From: Bacteroidaceae bacterium
GTDB taxonomy: Bacteria; Bacteroidota; Bacteroidia; Bacteroidales; Bacteroidaceae
Length of the DNA stretch: 53,532 nucleotides
NCBI GenBank assembly: GCA_017619335.1
Contig: JAFZSP010000050.1
Span: 1 to 53,532 of the forward strand
Reading direction: 5' to 3'
The notes beneath the pieces are model-generated. The model made no database searches, was not told where the DNA came from, and worked only from the letters and a program-made list of their open reading frames with translations. Positions 1-6,924 of the stretch are shown here, piece by piece. The position numbers and the translations under genes were made by a program. Each line of letters opens with the position of its first letter. Position 1 is the stretch's first letter.

Positions 1-109
1 CGAACTCCTGGTCGTAGCGTCGCATCCAGCCGGTGGCGTAGCCCACGTAGATTTCGTTGGGCCATGCCTGTGCGTCGATGCTCGGCACTAATGTTACGGG
101 AATTTCCAT
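1..109 (-). CDS. N-terminus of an unrecognised protein, cut by the window edge
   Basis: The ATG at 107-109 on the minus strand opens a frame that runs off the window edge after 36 codons. It starts MEIPVTLVPSIDAQAWPNEI and contains YVGYATGWMRRYDQEF. There is no signal peptide, so the product is probably cytoplasmic. I do not recognise the family. The frame has no stop and its codon use matches the neighbours, which supports it being real. Confidence 0.55.
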   Translation of the reverse strand, partial: MEIPVTLVPSIDAQAWPNEIYVGYATGWMRRYDQEF

Positions 110-160
110 AAGCGTGAATTTTTTTATTTGTTAAACAATTGGGTTAGAATATCGTTCTCT

Positions 161-256
161 GTGGGGTACATCGCGGGGCATTCCCATGTGCAGGGAGCGC
201 GATGTGGGGTACATCGAGGGGCATTCCCACGTGCAGGGAGCACGATGTGGGGCGCA
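161..256. repeat. 43-bp tandem repeat, about 2.2 copies
   Basis: Units starting GTGGGGTACATCG begin at 161 and 204, and a partial unit (GTGGGGCGCATGG) begins at 247, so the period is 43 bp. Each full unit contains GGGGCATTCCCA and GTGCAGGGAGC. Copies differ by a few substitutions, so this is not a recent duplication. Confidence 0.85.
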
Positions 257-275
257 TGGACGCACAGATACGCGA

Positions 276-318
276 CAAGGCACGCAGCAGCCCCGCTGTG
301 GGACTTCTGCGTGCCTTG
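276..318. repeat. hairpin repeat AAGGCACG...CGTGCCTTG, copy A
   Basis: A perfect 12-bp stem (CAAGGCACGCAG, 276-287, with CTGCGTGCCTTG, 307-318) encloses a 19-nt loop that contains CCCCG and GGGA. The same architecture recurs at 3811-3853, including the CCCCG-N4-GGGA core and a following G-GGA. Both copies lie downstream of a GNAT cassette. Confidence 0.7.
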
Positions 319-488
319 CGGACACATTTCGCCTCGGCGCCCTTTTCCGCGCCTGTAGCCGATTTAGGGGGGGTAACTATGCCGCTCACCACCAAGCAGT
401 TACGGCCGCTCAGCGTCAGGGTCCGGGCGGTGTCGGGAGTGTGGGGTATGTGGAGGTAGCGGGGCATGAGAGGATCAGAGAGTGATTA

Positions 489-757
489 TTATTTGTTTAC
501 GTTCAGTTTGAGCAAGTCGAAGTACATCAGGCGGGTGTTCAGCGGGAGCCGGCCAATGCCGTGACGATAGTGTCGGGCTGGTCTTTAAGGCAGAAGAGAT
601 AAGTCTTGCCGAGCAGACGGTGCTGGTTGACGAGGCAATCCTTGGCGAAGAACTCGTCAAGGTCTGCTTCGCCACAACTGAAGGGCTTGCACTCAGACAG
701 TTTCTTCTCCGAGGCTCGAACGAGGTCGCATCGGGTCAACAGTTCGTCAACGGTCAT
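489..757 (-). pseudogene. GNAT acetyltransferase with an internal deletion
   Basis: The first about 65 codons (LSECKPFSCGEADLDEFF, GKTYLF, DTIVTA) match the N-terminus of the intact GNAT gene at 4196-4816 (LSECRPFTCGDDDMDEFF, GKSYCF, ETIVAC). That frame stops at 539. In another frame, directly after, the DNA encodes NTRLMYFDLLKLNVNK and a stop at 489-491, matching the intact protein's C-terminus RTRLMFCDLL. About 128 codons, including the acetyl-CoA binding core, are missing and the frame is shifted at about 540-556. The start overlaps the upstream small gene as ATGA, so coupling survived the deletion. The product cannot be an active acetyltransferase. Confidence 0.85.
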
Positions 758-912
758 AGTGCGTCACAGGTTTTCAGAAAATTAGAAACCACCTGTGCCT
801 CGTGGCGGTAGTCCTCAGTACCGGGGTTCTGCTCGGTGAGGTTCGCCTCGCTCTCAAAATGCTGTGCCGTCTCGCCGTAGAGCGTCGGGATGGCTCTGAT
901 TGCTGTTGCCAT
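754..912 (-). CDS. 52-aa small protein paired with the GNAT remnant
   Basis: The product starts MATAIRAIPTLYGETAQHF and ends FLKTCDAL. It is a diverged paralogue of the 58-aa protein at 4827-5003 (MALAIKAIPTLYGDEARRF): the first about 14 residues are nearly identical and the rest is not. Its stop overlaps the GNAT start (ATGA), the pattern of translationally coupled toxin-antitoxin pairs. The position resembles that of the antitoxin next to TacT/AtaT-type GNAT toxins, but I see no ribbon-helix-helix motif, so an antitoxin role is inference. Confidence 0.65.
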   Translation of the reverse strand: MATAIRAIPTLYGETAQHFESEANLTEQNPGTEDYRHEAQVVSNFLKTCDAL

Positions 913-917
913 AGATT

Positions 918-931
918 TTAATACGTATTAA
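918..931. promoter_or_regulatory. 14-bp perfect palindrome between promoter and start
   Basis: TTAATACGTATTAA is a perfect palindrome just upstream of the start at 912 and downstream of the -7 box at 949-956. This is where an autoregulating small protein could block transcription. The second GNAT cassette lacks it. Confidence 0.45.
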
Positions 932-948
932 ATGTGAAATTTCGGGGG

Positions 949-956
949 CAAAGTTA
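949..956 (-). promoter_or_regulatory. -7 box TAACTTTG of the small-protein/GNAT remnant operon
   Basis: On the minus strand TAACTTTG matches the Bacteroidales -7 consensus TAnnTTTG and sits 36 bases before the start at 912. No clear -33 TTG is seen at the usual spacing. Confidence 0.6.
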
Positions 957-1088
957 CGGAAAATAATTCAAAAAACCGCATTTGGGGAGGATATTAACAC
1001 GATTTCCACACTAAAGTGTGCATTTTGTCAAGAGAAGCGTTATATTGAGGATGGGAATAGTCCCAGAAAACAATTTAATTCTATTAAA

Positions 1089-2477
1089 ATGATGAACAGA
1101 AAAGTTTTGTTCTGGCCGTTGGCGGCGGTGCTGCTGACGGCGTGTGAGAAAGGACTCGACGAGGGCATCGCGGATGTCGCTCCGGCGGGTCAAGTAACGA
1201 ACTCCGTGCTGCAGGTGCGGACACGCTCCGGCGGTTCGGCGGGAGAAGAGGCGACGGTGGCGTACCCCATTGAGGTGTATGTCTTTGCCGGCGAGGAATG
1301 CCGGGCGGTGCAGACCATCGGCGACGAGGGGCAGACGCTGAACATCGGGCTGACGGAAGGGACGTACTCGGTGTATGCCGTGGGCGGGGCTTCTTCATCG
1401 GACTATGTGCTGCCGACGACGGACGATGCTGCGGCGACGTCGGCCATTGCGCTTCGCGAGGGTCACAGCCACGGCGACCTGATGGCGGCACAGGCAAAGG
1501 CAACGCTCACGGACGGGGGCACGAACACCGTGACGCTGGGCATGCAGCGACGGACGATGCTCATCCAAAGCGTGGTGGTGAAGAAGGTGCCCACGGCGGC
1601 AACGGCGGTGAGCGTGACCATTGCCCCGCTATGGCAGGCGCTGACGGTGAGCGGGACTTTTGCCACAGCAGGCACCAGCAGCACCATCGCCCTGACTCGT
1701 CAGGAGGACAACCGCACGTGGACGCTCCCCTCCCTTTCTGGGGAGGGCTCTTCTGCCGCTCTCCCCTCCCATCAAGGGGAGGGGCCGGGGGTGGGGTCTG
1801 TATTCCTTCTCCCTCCCAGCTCTCAGCCCGCCAGCGTCTCGGTAAACATCACCATTGGCGGCGCCACCAAGACCTACACCTATTCGTGCAGCGACCAGCT
1901 CGAAGCGGGCTACAAGATCAACATCGACGGCACCTACACCGAGGCTGTGGGCGTAAACCTGACCGGCACCATCACGGGCGCTACATGGCTGGGCGAAAGG
2001 ACTATCAGCTTTGAGTTCGATGAAAGCGGTTCGTCAGCGAGTGAGCCCAATAATCCATCCGACCCGAGCGAGCCCTCTGAGCCGTCGTCAGACTTCCCCG
2101 CCGTGGGCGACAACTATCAGGGCTGCTATGTGCTGGCGGTATCAACGGTTGATGAGACCTCGGCAGAACTGACGCTCCTCTCGCCCAACGAGCAGGCGGC
2201 AACGACCGTCGGGAATGCCGATGCCGCCCTTGCCGCCCTCGGCGCAGTAGGCATCAGTGACTGGGCCGTACCCACCAAGGCGCAGATGCAGCTCGTGGAG
2301 GCGAGGCTCCTGAGCGACGATGCATCGCTTGCGGGCATGAAGTACCTCTACCGCAAGAGCAACGACGGCCTCGGCTACCGTACCCTCGGTGCCGCAGAGA
2401 CTGCCTGGCCCACCGCCAATACGACGGACAGCTACCGCCTCCGTCCCGTCGCCGTAGTATCCATCACTAAAGAATGA
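1089..2477 (+). CDS. fimbrial-type lipoprotein (FimB/Mfa2-like) with C-terminal extension
   Basis: 462 aa with a lipoprotein signal (VLLTACEKG, Cys about 19), so it is probably anchored at the outer membrane. The body has the features of Bacteroidales fimbrillin or FimB/Mfa2 proteins: an early RTRSGG segment, alternating beta strands and the phrase GTYSVYAVGG. Residues about 213-238 are a low-complexity stretch from an inserted palindromic repeat. A linker rich in PSDPSEPSEPSS leads to a C-terminal domain (about 335-462) with DWAVPTKAQM and YRLRPVAVV, like the Fibrobacter/Bacteroidetes FISUMP-type domains. It is followed after about 100 bp by a second lipoprotein, likely one operon. The double ATGATG makes residue 1 or 2 the start. 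Confidence 0.6.
   Translation: MMNRKVLFWPLAAVLLTACEKGLDEGIADVAPAGQVTNSVLQVRTRSGGSAGEEATVAYPIEVYVFAGEECRAVQTIGDEGQTLNIGLTEGTYSVYAVGGASSSDYVLPTTDDAAATSAIALREGHSHGDLMAAQAKATLTDGGTNTVTLGMQRRTMLIQSVVVKKVPTAATAVSVTIAPLWQALTVSGTFATAGTSSTIALTRQEDNRTWTLPSLSGEGSSAALPSHQGEGPGVGSVFLLPPSSQPASVSVNITIGGATKTYTYSCSDQLEAGYKINIDGTYTEAVGVNLTGTITGATWLGERTISFEFDESGSSASEPNNPSDPSEPSEPSSDFPAVGDNYQGCYVLAVSTVDETSAELTLLSPNEQAATTVGNADAALAALGAVGISDWAVPTKAQMQLVEARLLSDDASLAGMKYLYRKSNDGLGYRTLGAAETAWPTANTTDSYRLRPVAVVSITKE
1724..1796. repeat. GC-rich palindromic repeat inserted in frame
   Basis: Two consecutive hairpins built on CTCCCCTCCC and GGGGAGGG occur here. The second has an 8-bp perfect stem (CCCCTCCC 1763-1770, GGGAGGGG 1777-1784). 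They are followed by CCGGGGGTGGGGTCT. The frame stays open and encodes a Ser/Gly/Pro-rich stretch (LPSHQGEGPGVG). Related sequences lie in dnaG (about 9372-9389) and the GH127-like gene (39880-39967). Confidence 0.75.
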
Positions 2478-2487
2478 TTTTGTCTTT

Positions 2488-2558
2488 AACACGAATTTCC
2501 ACGAATGAACCACGAATTATCATAAATAATTAATGGGCAATTAATGGCAATTCGTGTT
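2488..2558. repeat. 10-bp inverted repeat AACACGAATT in the intercistronic gap
   Basis: AACACGAATT (2488-2497) is repeated in reverse complement at 2549-2558, with further CACGAA words between. It spans the about 100-bp gap between the two lipoprotein genes. It could fold in mRNA, but the long loop and lack of a U run argue against a strong terminator. Confidence 0.5.
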
Positions 2559-2577
2559 CAAAAAAAAGAAAAGCATT

Positions 2578-3438
2578 ATGAAGCAATTAATGTTTATCGC
2601 TCTCGCCCTGCTATTGGCAGCGTGCGAGAAGCCCGTCCTCGACAACGAGGATGCTGTCACGAAGAAGGAAGCCAACGTCATCCTGCATTTCAAGCAGTAC
2701 GAACAAGAATCGTTCACCCGCTCAGCCACCGACATCACCGAACTCTGCTCGCGCCTGAACATCGCCATCTTCGACGCTGACGGCACGAAGGTCAAGACCG
2801 TGGCGCAAAAGGAGAGCGATGCAGGCTACGGCACTGTCGCCCTGACACTTGCCGCCGGGACGTACCAGCTGGTAGTCATCGCCCATAACGGCGAAGGCTC
2901 GGCCACCATCACCTCGACGGAAAAGGTGACCTTCCCCAACAATAAAGTGACCGACACCTTTTATTATTATGGCGACCTGGTGGTGACCACAGAAGTACAG
3001 AGCTATGACCTCACGCTGACCCGTGCCGTCGCCATGTTCCGCCTGGTGCTGACCGACGAAGAAATGCCATCGAACGTCGCCAAGCTGAAGTTCTACTACC
3101 TCGGCGGCTCCAGCACGTTCAGCCCGAAGGACGGCTACGGCTGCGTGAACTCGAAGCAGACGGAAATCCGCCCTGTCAGCGACGACGGCATCTACGAAAT
3201 CTTCACCCTGCCCCACACCGAGGACGATGTGCTGACCAAACTCACCGTCACCGCCCTCGATGCCAACGACAACACTGTGAAGGAGCGTATCTTCGAGAAC
3301 GTCCCCGTCAGCCGCAACCAGGTGACCCGCTACACCGGCAGTTTTTTCGGTAGCGGCGGCAGCGGCGGCTCGTCCGACGGCACCATCCGCCTCACCGCCG
3401 ATCCCAACTGGGACAGCGTGAACGGATATACGTTCTGA
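2578..3438 (+). CDS. FimB/Mfa2-family fimbrial accessory lipoprotein
   Basis: 286 aa from the ATG at 2578; an earlier ATG at 2554 would add eight Lys-rich residues before a normal lipoprotein signal (MKQLMFIALALLLAACEK). The body has FimB/Mfa2 hallmarks: RLNIAIFDADG, GTYQLVVIAHNGEG and the RAVAMFRLVL segment. Proteins of this kind anchor or cap fimbriae on the outer membrane. The C-terminus has a Gly/Ser linker (GSGGSGGSS) and a short WDSVNGYTF tail. No major fimbrillin or FimC-E genes follow, so this is a short two-gene locus. Confidence 0.7.
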   Translation: MKQLMFIALALLLAACEKPVLDNEDAVTKKEANVILHFKQYEQESFTRSATDITELCSRLNIAIFDADGTKVKTVAQKESDAGYGTVALTLAAGTYQLVVIAHNGEGSATITSTEKVTFPNNKVTDTFYYYGDLVVTTEVQSYDLTLTRAVAMFRLVLTDEEMPSNVAKLKFYYLGGSSTFSPKDGYGCVNSKQTEIRPVSDDGIYEIFTLPHTEDDVLTKLTVTALDANDNTVKERIFENVPVSRNQVTRYTGSFFGSGGSGGSSDGTIRLTADPNWDSVNGYTF

Positions 3439-3511
3439 GGCGCTTTTGACACTCGGTCATTTGCAAGTTACACGACTGGCCATGCTTGCATGACCAAACC
3501 TCTATTAACTT

Positions 3512-3543
3512 CGAGAGCCGAGGCGCAGTTGCCCCGGCTCTCG
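3512..3543. terminator. hairpin after the fimbrial genes
   Basis: A perfect 9-bp stem (CGAGAGCCG, 3512-3520, with CGGCTCTCG, 3535-3543) is extended inside the loop by GGC/GCC. It lies 73 bp after the lipoprotein stop. The T run after it is weak. Confidence 0.5.
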
Positions 3544-3630
3544 TTGTACTTCCATCATATCTTACACTATCCACTTGAAGTACACGTAGAAAGTGTGAAC
3601 TTTCGTCAATCATTGACACCCATTGTCAAC

Positions 3631-3738
3631 TCATTCCACGGTGCCGTCCTTCACGGTCACGTTGTACGTGGTCTGCGCCGTTGCGCCCACGACTGCCAAC
3701 AGCAGCAGGGCGAGAATAGAAAATACTTTCTTCTGCAT
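3631..3738 (-). pseudogene. remnant of a secreted protein: signal peptide plus 13 residues
   Basis: The minus-strand ATG at 3736-3738 opens a good signal peptide (MQKKVFSILALLLLAVVGA then TAQ) followed by TYNVTVKDGTVE and a TGA at 3631. Several Prevotella secreted beta-repeat proteins begin with this kind of signal and a short YTVTVKDGT segment, so this looks like the stump of a larger gene. A genuine 35-aa secreted peptide is possible but less likely. Confidence 0.5.
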
Positions 3739-3810
3739 AAATGTTTGTTTTTAAAATGTTATTAATATAATGAATTAAACTCGTTTCCCGTCGGAAAACA
3801 ACATGCACGA

Positions 3811-3853
3811 AAAAGCACGTCTGCGCCCCGTATCGGGACACAAACGTGCCTTG
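3811..3853. repeat. hairpin repeat AAGCACG...CGTGCCTTG, copy B
   Basis: AAGCACGT pairs with ACGTGCCTT around CCCCG-TATC-GGGA. The layout matches the hairpin at 276-318. The following bases (G-GGA-TTTCG) also resemble copy A. Confidence 0.6.
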
Positions 3854-3899
3854 TGGATTTCGGCGACCCTCGCGCCGATTTCGTTGATTGACCTTTGGT

Positions 3900-4128
3900 C
3901 TTCCTCCGTCGCGACTCGGAAAAGCTCAAGCAAGCTTGGCTCTTCTCTCGCTGCTCCGTCGGTTCTAAGCCCCTTACAATGCGTAGGGGGGGTTAATTTC
4001 GCTGCCGCTCAAAGCACACGCCGAAAGCCCGCCGCCAATCGTCAGGCAGCGTAGCGCATCAGTGACAACATCCGGAGCAGCGAGGAAGACCGAGCTTGCT
4101 CGAAGTCTTCCGAATCGCGACGGATGAA
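3900..4128. repeat. long imperfect inverted repeat downstream of the GNAT gene
   Basis: The left arm 3900-3958 (CGCGACTCGGAAAAGC, CAAGCAAGCTTGG, CTCGCTGCTCCG) is the imperfect reverse complement of the right arm 4073-4128 (CGGAGCAGCGAG, CGAGCTTGCTCG, CCGAATCGCGACGGA). The arms enclose 114 bp containing a G run (GTAGGGGGGG) followed by TTAATTTCGCTGCCGCTC. A similar G run and TGCCGCTC occur near 365-388. No gene is seen. It resembles a non-autonomous palindromic element. Confidence 0.75.
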
Positions 4129-4195
4129 GACGAAGTCAGATGTGAGGGTGAGCGGAGGCATGAATTCTTATGATGAGGATTGTTATTATGGGTGA

Positions 4196-4816
4196 TTATT
4201 CTCCCAACAGGTCACAGAACATCAAGCGGGTTCTGAGTTTACGGGGTTGTTTCAGACGATCTTCACGCTCTTCGTCGTCCTTGGGCGGCTTGGTGTAGAG
4301 GTCTTCGTCTATCTCTCGGGGAAAGAGGGGCTTGAAGTTGTTCTTTTCATAAAATCTAAGCACATCCGGCTCGTTCTTGGCATCGACAATGGCAAAGCGG
4401 CAGCCAGTCTTGTTGGCATCGTCGAGGAACCACATACGTATGAAGTCCAGCACCTCAGAGCCGATTCCCTTGCCTGAGAACCGCGAGGCTACGGCGAGAC
4501 GCCCGACGAGGACACCGGGATAGCGGGTGAGCATCTTCTCACGCTTGGTGATTTTCCACATGGCGTTGCGCCGACTGCTCGGAAGGTCGTAGATGCGGAT
4601 GCTGTCATTAGATACAGTGAAGCAAGCGACGATGGTCTCGGCATCGTCTTTCATCCTGAAGCAGTAGGACTTGCCCATGCGGTAGCGGGTGTAGGCAAGG
4701 GCATCTTTCTGGAAGAACTCGTCCATGTCGTCGTCGCCACAAGTGAACGGACGACATTCGCTGAGAATGCCATCCGTCAGTACGTCAAGCACGCAGTTTT
4801 CTTCAAGGAAAGCCAT
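4196..4816 (-). CDS. GNAT-family N-acetyltransferase, possibly a toxin
   Basis: 206 aa. The N-terminal ECRPFTCGDDDMDEFF, then a core with VSNDSIRIYD, LVGRLAVASRFSGKGIGSEVLDF (acetyl-CoA pyrophosphate loop around RFSGKGIG) and FYEKNNFKPL are typical of the TacT/AtaT/Rv0919-like GNAT group, which acetylates aminoacyl-tRNA in toxin-antitoxin systems. A 58-aa gene starts the operon 10 bp upstream. A toxin role rests on family resemblance and gene order; the usual DUF1778 antitoxin is absent. It could also be an ordinary acetyltransferase. A deleted copy lies at 489-757. Confidence 0.75.
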   Translation of the reverse strand: MAFLEENCVLDVLTDGILSECRPFTCGDDDMDEFFQKDALAYTRYRMGKSYCFRMKDDAETIVACFTVSNDSIRIYDLPSSRRNAMWKITKREKMLTRYPGVLVGRLAVASRFSGKGIGSEVLDFIRMWFLDDANKTGCRFAIVDAKNEPDVLRFYEKNNFKPLFPREIDEDLYTKPPKDDEEREDRLKQPRKLRTRLMFCDLLGE

Positions 4817-4826
4817 ACGCCGTGTG

Positions 4827-5003
4827 TCAGTATTTTATGTTAGACCTTTCGAGGATGGTGCGCATGGCTTGATAGCGTGGGTCGGTGGTGATGTCACGCT
4901 TGGGGCTCATGTCGAACTTGCGCTCGGCCTCGTCTGCCATGTCGCGGAATCGGCGGGCCTCATCGCCGTAGAGTGTCGGGATTGCCTTGATTGCTAATGC
5001 CAT
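4827..5003 (-). CDS. 58-aa small protein, partner of the GNAT gene
   Basis: The product MALAIKAIPTLYGDEARRF... is highly charged, with an Arg/Asp/Glu-rich helix (RDMADEAERKFDMSPKRD), and ends ERSNIKY. The ATG at 5003 is preferred over an upstream start at 5042 because the paralogue at 912 begins at the same place and the -7 box lies at 5032-5039. It ends 10 bp before the GNAT start. An antitoxin role is inferred from gene order only. Confidence 0.65.
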   Translation of the reverse strand: MALAIKAIPTLYGDEARRFRDMADEAERKFDMSPKRDITTDPRYQAMRTILERSNIKY

Positions 5004-5031
5004 AATCTTGTTTGTTTTTGATTTTTCGGTG

Positions 5032-5039
5032 CAAAGGTA
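5032..5039 (-). promoter_or_regulatory. -7 box TACCTTTG of the GNAT operon
   Basis: TACCTTTG on the minus strand, 28 bases before the start at 5003, matches TAnnTTTG. Confidence 0.65.
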
Positions 5040-5114
5040 CAACTTTTTTCGCAGAAACGATGCGAATATGGCGTTAAAAGTGTAAAAAAGCGGGCGAAGA
5101 TGCGTTGTTTTGGC

Positions 5115-5151
5115 AACTTGCCCGCGCCAGAGATGCTGACGCGGGCAAGTT
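5115..5151. repeat. CTTGCCCGC hairpin, copy 1
   Basis: A perfect 12-bp stem (AACTTGCCCGCG / CGCGGGCAAGTT) with a 13-nt loop lies 11 bp after the AraC stop. It could serve as that gene's terminator. The same core forms hairpins at 20092-20130 and 23828-23862. Confidence 0.8.
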
Positions 5152-5162
5152 TGTGTGTGGGA

Positions 5163-5498
5163 TTACTCTTCTTCTCCTTTTCTGACTTCTCCGGGAGTGA
5201 GGCCGAATTTCTTCTTGAAGATGGCAGAGAAGTGTGAAACGTTCTTGAAGCCTACATCAAAGCAAGTGTCGGAGACGCGGCGTCCACGTTTCAAGAGATC
5301 ATAGGCGGCTCTGAGGCGACGAGCGGTCAGCCAACGCTCTGGCGAGAGTTCGCTTATGCGCTTGAAATCGCGCTTAAACGTTGATAAGCTGCGACCCGAG
5401 GCCCGCGCAAAATCTGTCATGGAATAATCATTCGTGAAATGCTTTTCCATGAACTCTTGCAAATCGATTTTTTTGTTGGTTGTGACGTTTTTGGACAT
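5163..5498 (-). CDS. AraC-family DNA-binding protein, HTH domain only
   Basis: 111 aa, about a third of the usual 280-300 aa. It carries both helix-turn-helix units of the AraC/XylS DNA-binding domain: SMTDFARASGRSLSTFKRDF and VSDTCFDVGFKNVSHFSAIF, then the usual KKKFGLTPGEVRK end. There is no ligand-binding domain. A -7 box at 5563-5570 and a normal ATG suggest a short gene rather than a truncated one. It is divergent from the rhamnose mutarotase gene, which it might regulate (inference). Confidence 0.8.
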   Translation of the reverse strand: MSKNVTTNKKIDLQEFMEKHFTNDYSMTDFARASGRSLSTFKRDFKRISELSPERWLTARRLRAAYDLLKRGRRVSDTCFDVGFKNVSHFSAIFKKKFGLTPGEVRKGEEE

Positions 5499-5562
5499 AA
5501 ATGGGTGTCGGGTCTTGTTAAGTGGGAATTGGATTGCAGTGAGAGTCTCTCACATTCCGCTG

Positions 5563-5570
5563 CAAATATA
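5563..5570 (-). promoter_or_regulatory. -7 box TATATTTG of the AraC-type gene
   Basis: TATATTTG on the minus strand, 64 bases before the start at 5498. Confidence 0.5.
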
Positions 5571-5717
5571 CGACTTAATCAATCAACGCGATTTGTTTTG
5601 CGGGTCAATTTGTTTTTTCTTCTGTGTTTTATCTTGAAAAAGTGAAAATATAGGTCTTTTCACGATAGTTCAAGTAAAAAAAGTCATCGAAAAGACACTC
5701 ATTCGGGAACATTTTTG

Positions 5718-5725
5718 TATTTTTG
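5718..5725 (+). promoter_or_regulatory. -7 box TATTTTTG of rhaM
   Basis: TATTTTTG lies 51 bases before the ATG at 5777. The leader is a pyrimidine-rich TTTTCATT-type repeat. Confidence 0.6.
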
Positions 5726-5776
5726 CAGCGAAAACGAACTTTTCACTTTTCATTCTTTCATTTTTCGCTCTTCATT

Positions 5777-6091
5777 ATGAAACGTTTTGCTTTTAAAATG
5801 TTCCTCAAGCCCGGTTTCGAGGAAGAATACGAACGCCGCCACGCCGCCTTGTGGCCGGAACTGAAAAAGGGTATCAAGGATGCCGGTGTCGGTAACTACA
5901 GCATCTACTGGGATCGTGACACGAACATCCTCTTCGGCTACCAGGAGATCGAAGGGGAGCAGAGTTCACAGGATATGGGCGCCGACGAGACCACACAACG
6001 CTGGTGGGCCTACATGAAAGATATCATGGAGACCAATCCCGACAATAGTCCTGTGACGATTCCCCTTCAGGAAGTCTTCCACCTGGACTAA
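5777..6091 (+). CDS. rhaM: L-rhamnose mutarotase
   Basis: 104 aa, the usual length. RhaM interconverts the alpha and beta anomers of L-rhamnose in the cytoplasm and feeds the isomerase pathway. Family marks: MKRFAFKMFLKPG, EYERRHAALWPEL (catalytic His in RRH), YSIYWDRDTNILFGY and RWWAYMKDIME. The ATG at 5777 matches the family start; an in-frame ATG at 5723 falls in the promoter. No other rhamnose genes are in the window, but a GH105 enzyme acting on rhamnogalacturonan fragments is 5 kb away. Its stop overlaps the convergent ABC gene by 4 bp. Confidence 0.93.
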   Translation: MKRFAFKMFLKPGFEEEYERRHAALWPELKKGIKDAGVGNYSIYWDRDTNILFGYQEIEGEQSSQDMGADETTQRWWAYMKDIMETNPDNSPVTIPLQEVFHLD

Positions 6092-6885
6092 TTGACAATC
6101 GTGAATCGCAGGCTGGCTGCATCAAAGCGGATTCCAGGTCCTGAGAAGAAACGGGGCAGGGCTCCAGAAGCGGCCAGCTCCATGGGTGTTCCGATACAGA
6201 GGGAGGACGTATCGGACATTTGTTGTTCGTCCTTGCCCAGCAGCCACAGACGGTCGGCCGTCTGCAGGGCCAGCTCCAGGTCGTGGGTGGAGAGGAAAAC
6301 GGTCTTGTGCATCTCCCGAGCCAGCCGACGCAGCAGTAACATCATCTCCACTTTCGAGGGAAAATCCAGGAAAGCTGTGGGCTCGTCCAGGAAAATAACG
6401 GGCGTCTGCTGGGCCAGCGCCTTGGCAATCATCACTTTCTGACGTTCGCCGTCGCTGAGGGTGTGCACCATCCGATGCTCCAGGGCCGTGATACCCACTT
6501 GTCGGATAGCTTCTGTGACAGCAGCCTCATCAGTCTCTGAGAGTGTTCCCCAAAAGCCAGTATAGGGACTGCGGCCCATCGCCACCAACGCGCGCACGCG
6601 CATACCTTTTATATTAGGGCGTTCTGTGAGCACGACACCAATGCGTGTGGCCAGTTCATGGGCTGTATAATCCTCCAGGGGTTTTCCATCCAAGCGCATT
6701 TCTCCACCGAGGGATGGCTGGAAGGCTGCCAGCGTGCGCAGTAGGGTACTCTTGCCAGCACCATTCGGTCCGAGCAGGCAGGTGAGTTCACCTGCCTGCA
6801 GTCGGGCCGTAATGTGTTGGCTCACCACGCGGTCACCTTTCTTCGTGCGGTAACCCGTGCTCAGGTCTTTCAGTTCAAATTCCAC
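6088..6885 (-). CDS. ABC transporter ATP-binding protein (iron-siderophore/cobalamin type)
   Basis: 265 aa. Walker A GPNGAGKST (about 39-47), Q-loop region GVVLTERPNIKGM, signature LSDGERQKV, Walker B VIFLDEPTAFLD and H-loop LSTHD are all present, so it should hydrolyse ATP. It resembles the FecE/HmuV/BtuD subfamily that powers import of siderophores, haem or cobalamin. The start is GTG. No permease or binding protein is next to it; it lies 39 bp after the GH20 gene, so it appears stranded from its partners unless they lie elsewhere. Confidence 0.85.
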   Translation of the reverse strand: MEFELKDLSTGYRTKKGDRVVSQHITARLQAGELTCLLGPNGAGKSTLLRTLAAFQPSLGGEMRLDGKPLEDYTAHELATRIGVVLTERPNIKGMRVRALVAMGRSPYTGFWGTLSETDEAAVTEAIRQVGITALEHRMVHTLSDGERQKVMIAKALAQQTPVIFLDEPTAFLDFPSKVEMMLLLRRLAREMHKTVFLSTHDLELALQTADRLWLLGKDEQQMSDTSSLCIGTPMELAASGALPRFFSGPGIRFDAASLRFTIVN

Positions 6886-6924
6886 TGCTCTAAACTTTCA
6901 ACTCTGAACGCTCAACTCATCCCC

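Larger units (their letters stand above)
110..488. other. intergenic stretch built of repeats
   Basis: No convincing gene lies here. The stretch holds 43-bp tandem repeats, a strong hairpin (276-318) and a GC-rich tail with a run of seven G at about 366-372. Several overlapping frames stay open on both strands, as expected for GC-rich repeats, but none has the codon use or start context of the real genes. Confidence 0.6.

Noticed and set aside
128..485. Several open frames of 60-107 codons in the tandem-repeat area
   Set aside because: Frames on both strands stay open because of the repeat composition; none has a suitable start or known motif.
5434..5645. Overlapping short hydrophobic frames near the AraC promoter
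   Set aside because: AT-rich promoter DNA gives Phe/Leu-rich frames; no start context or homology.
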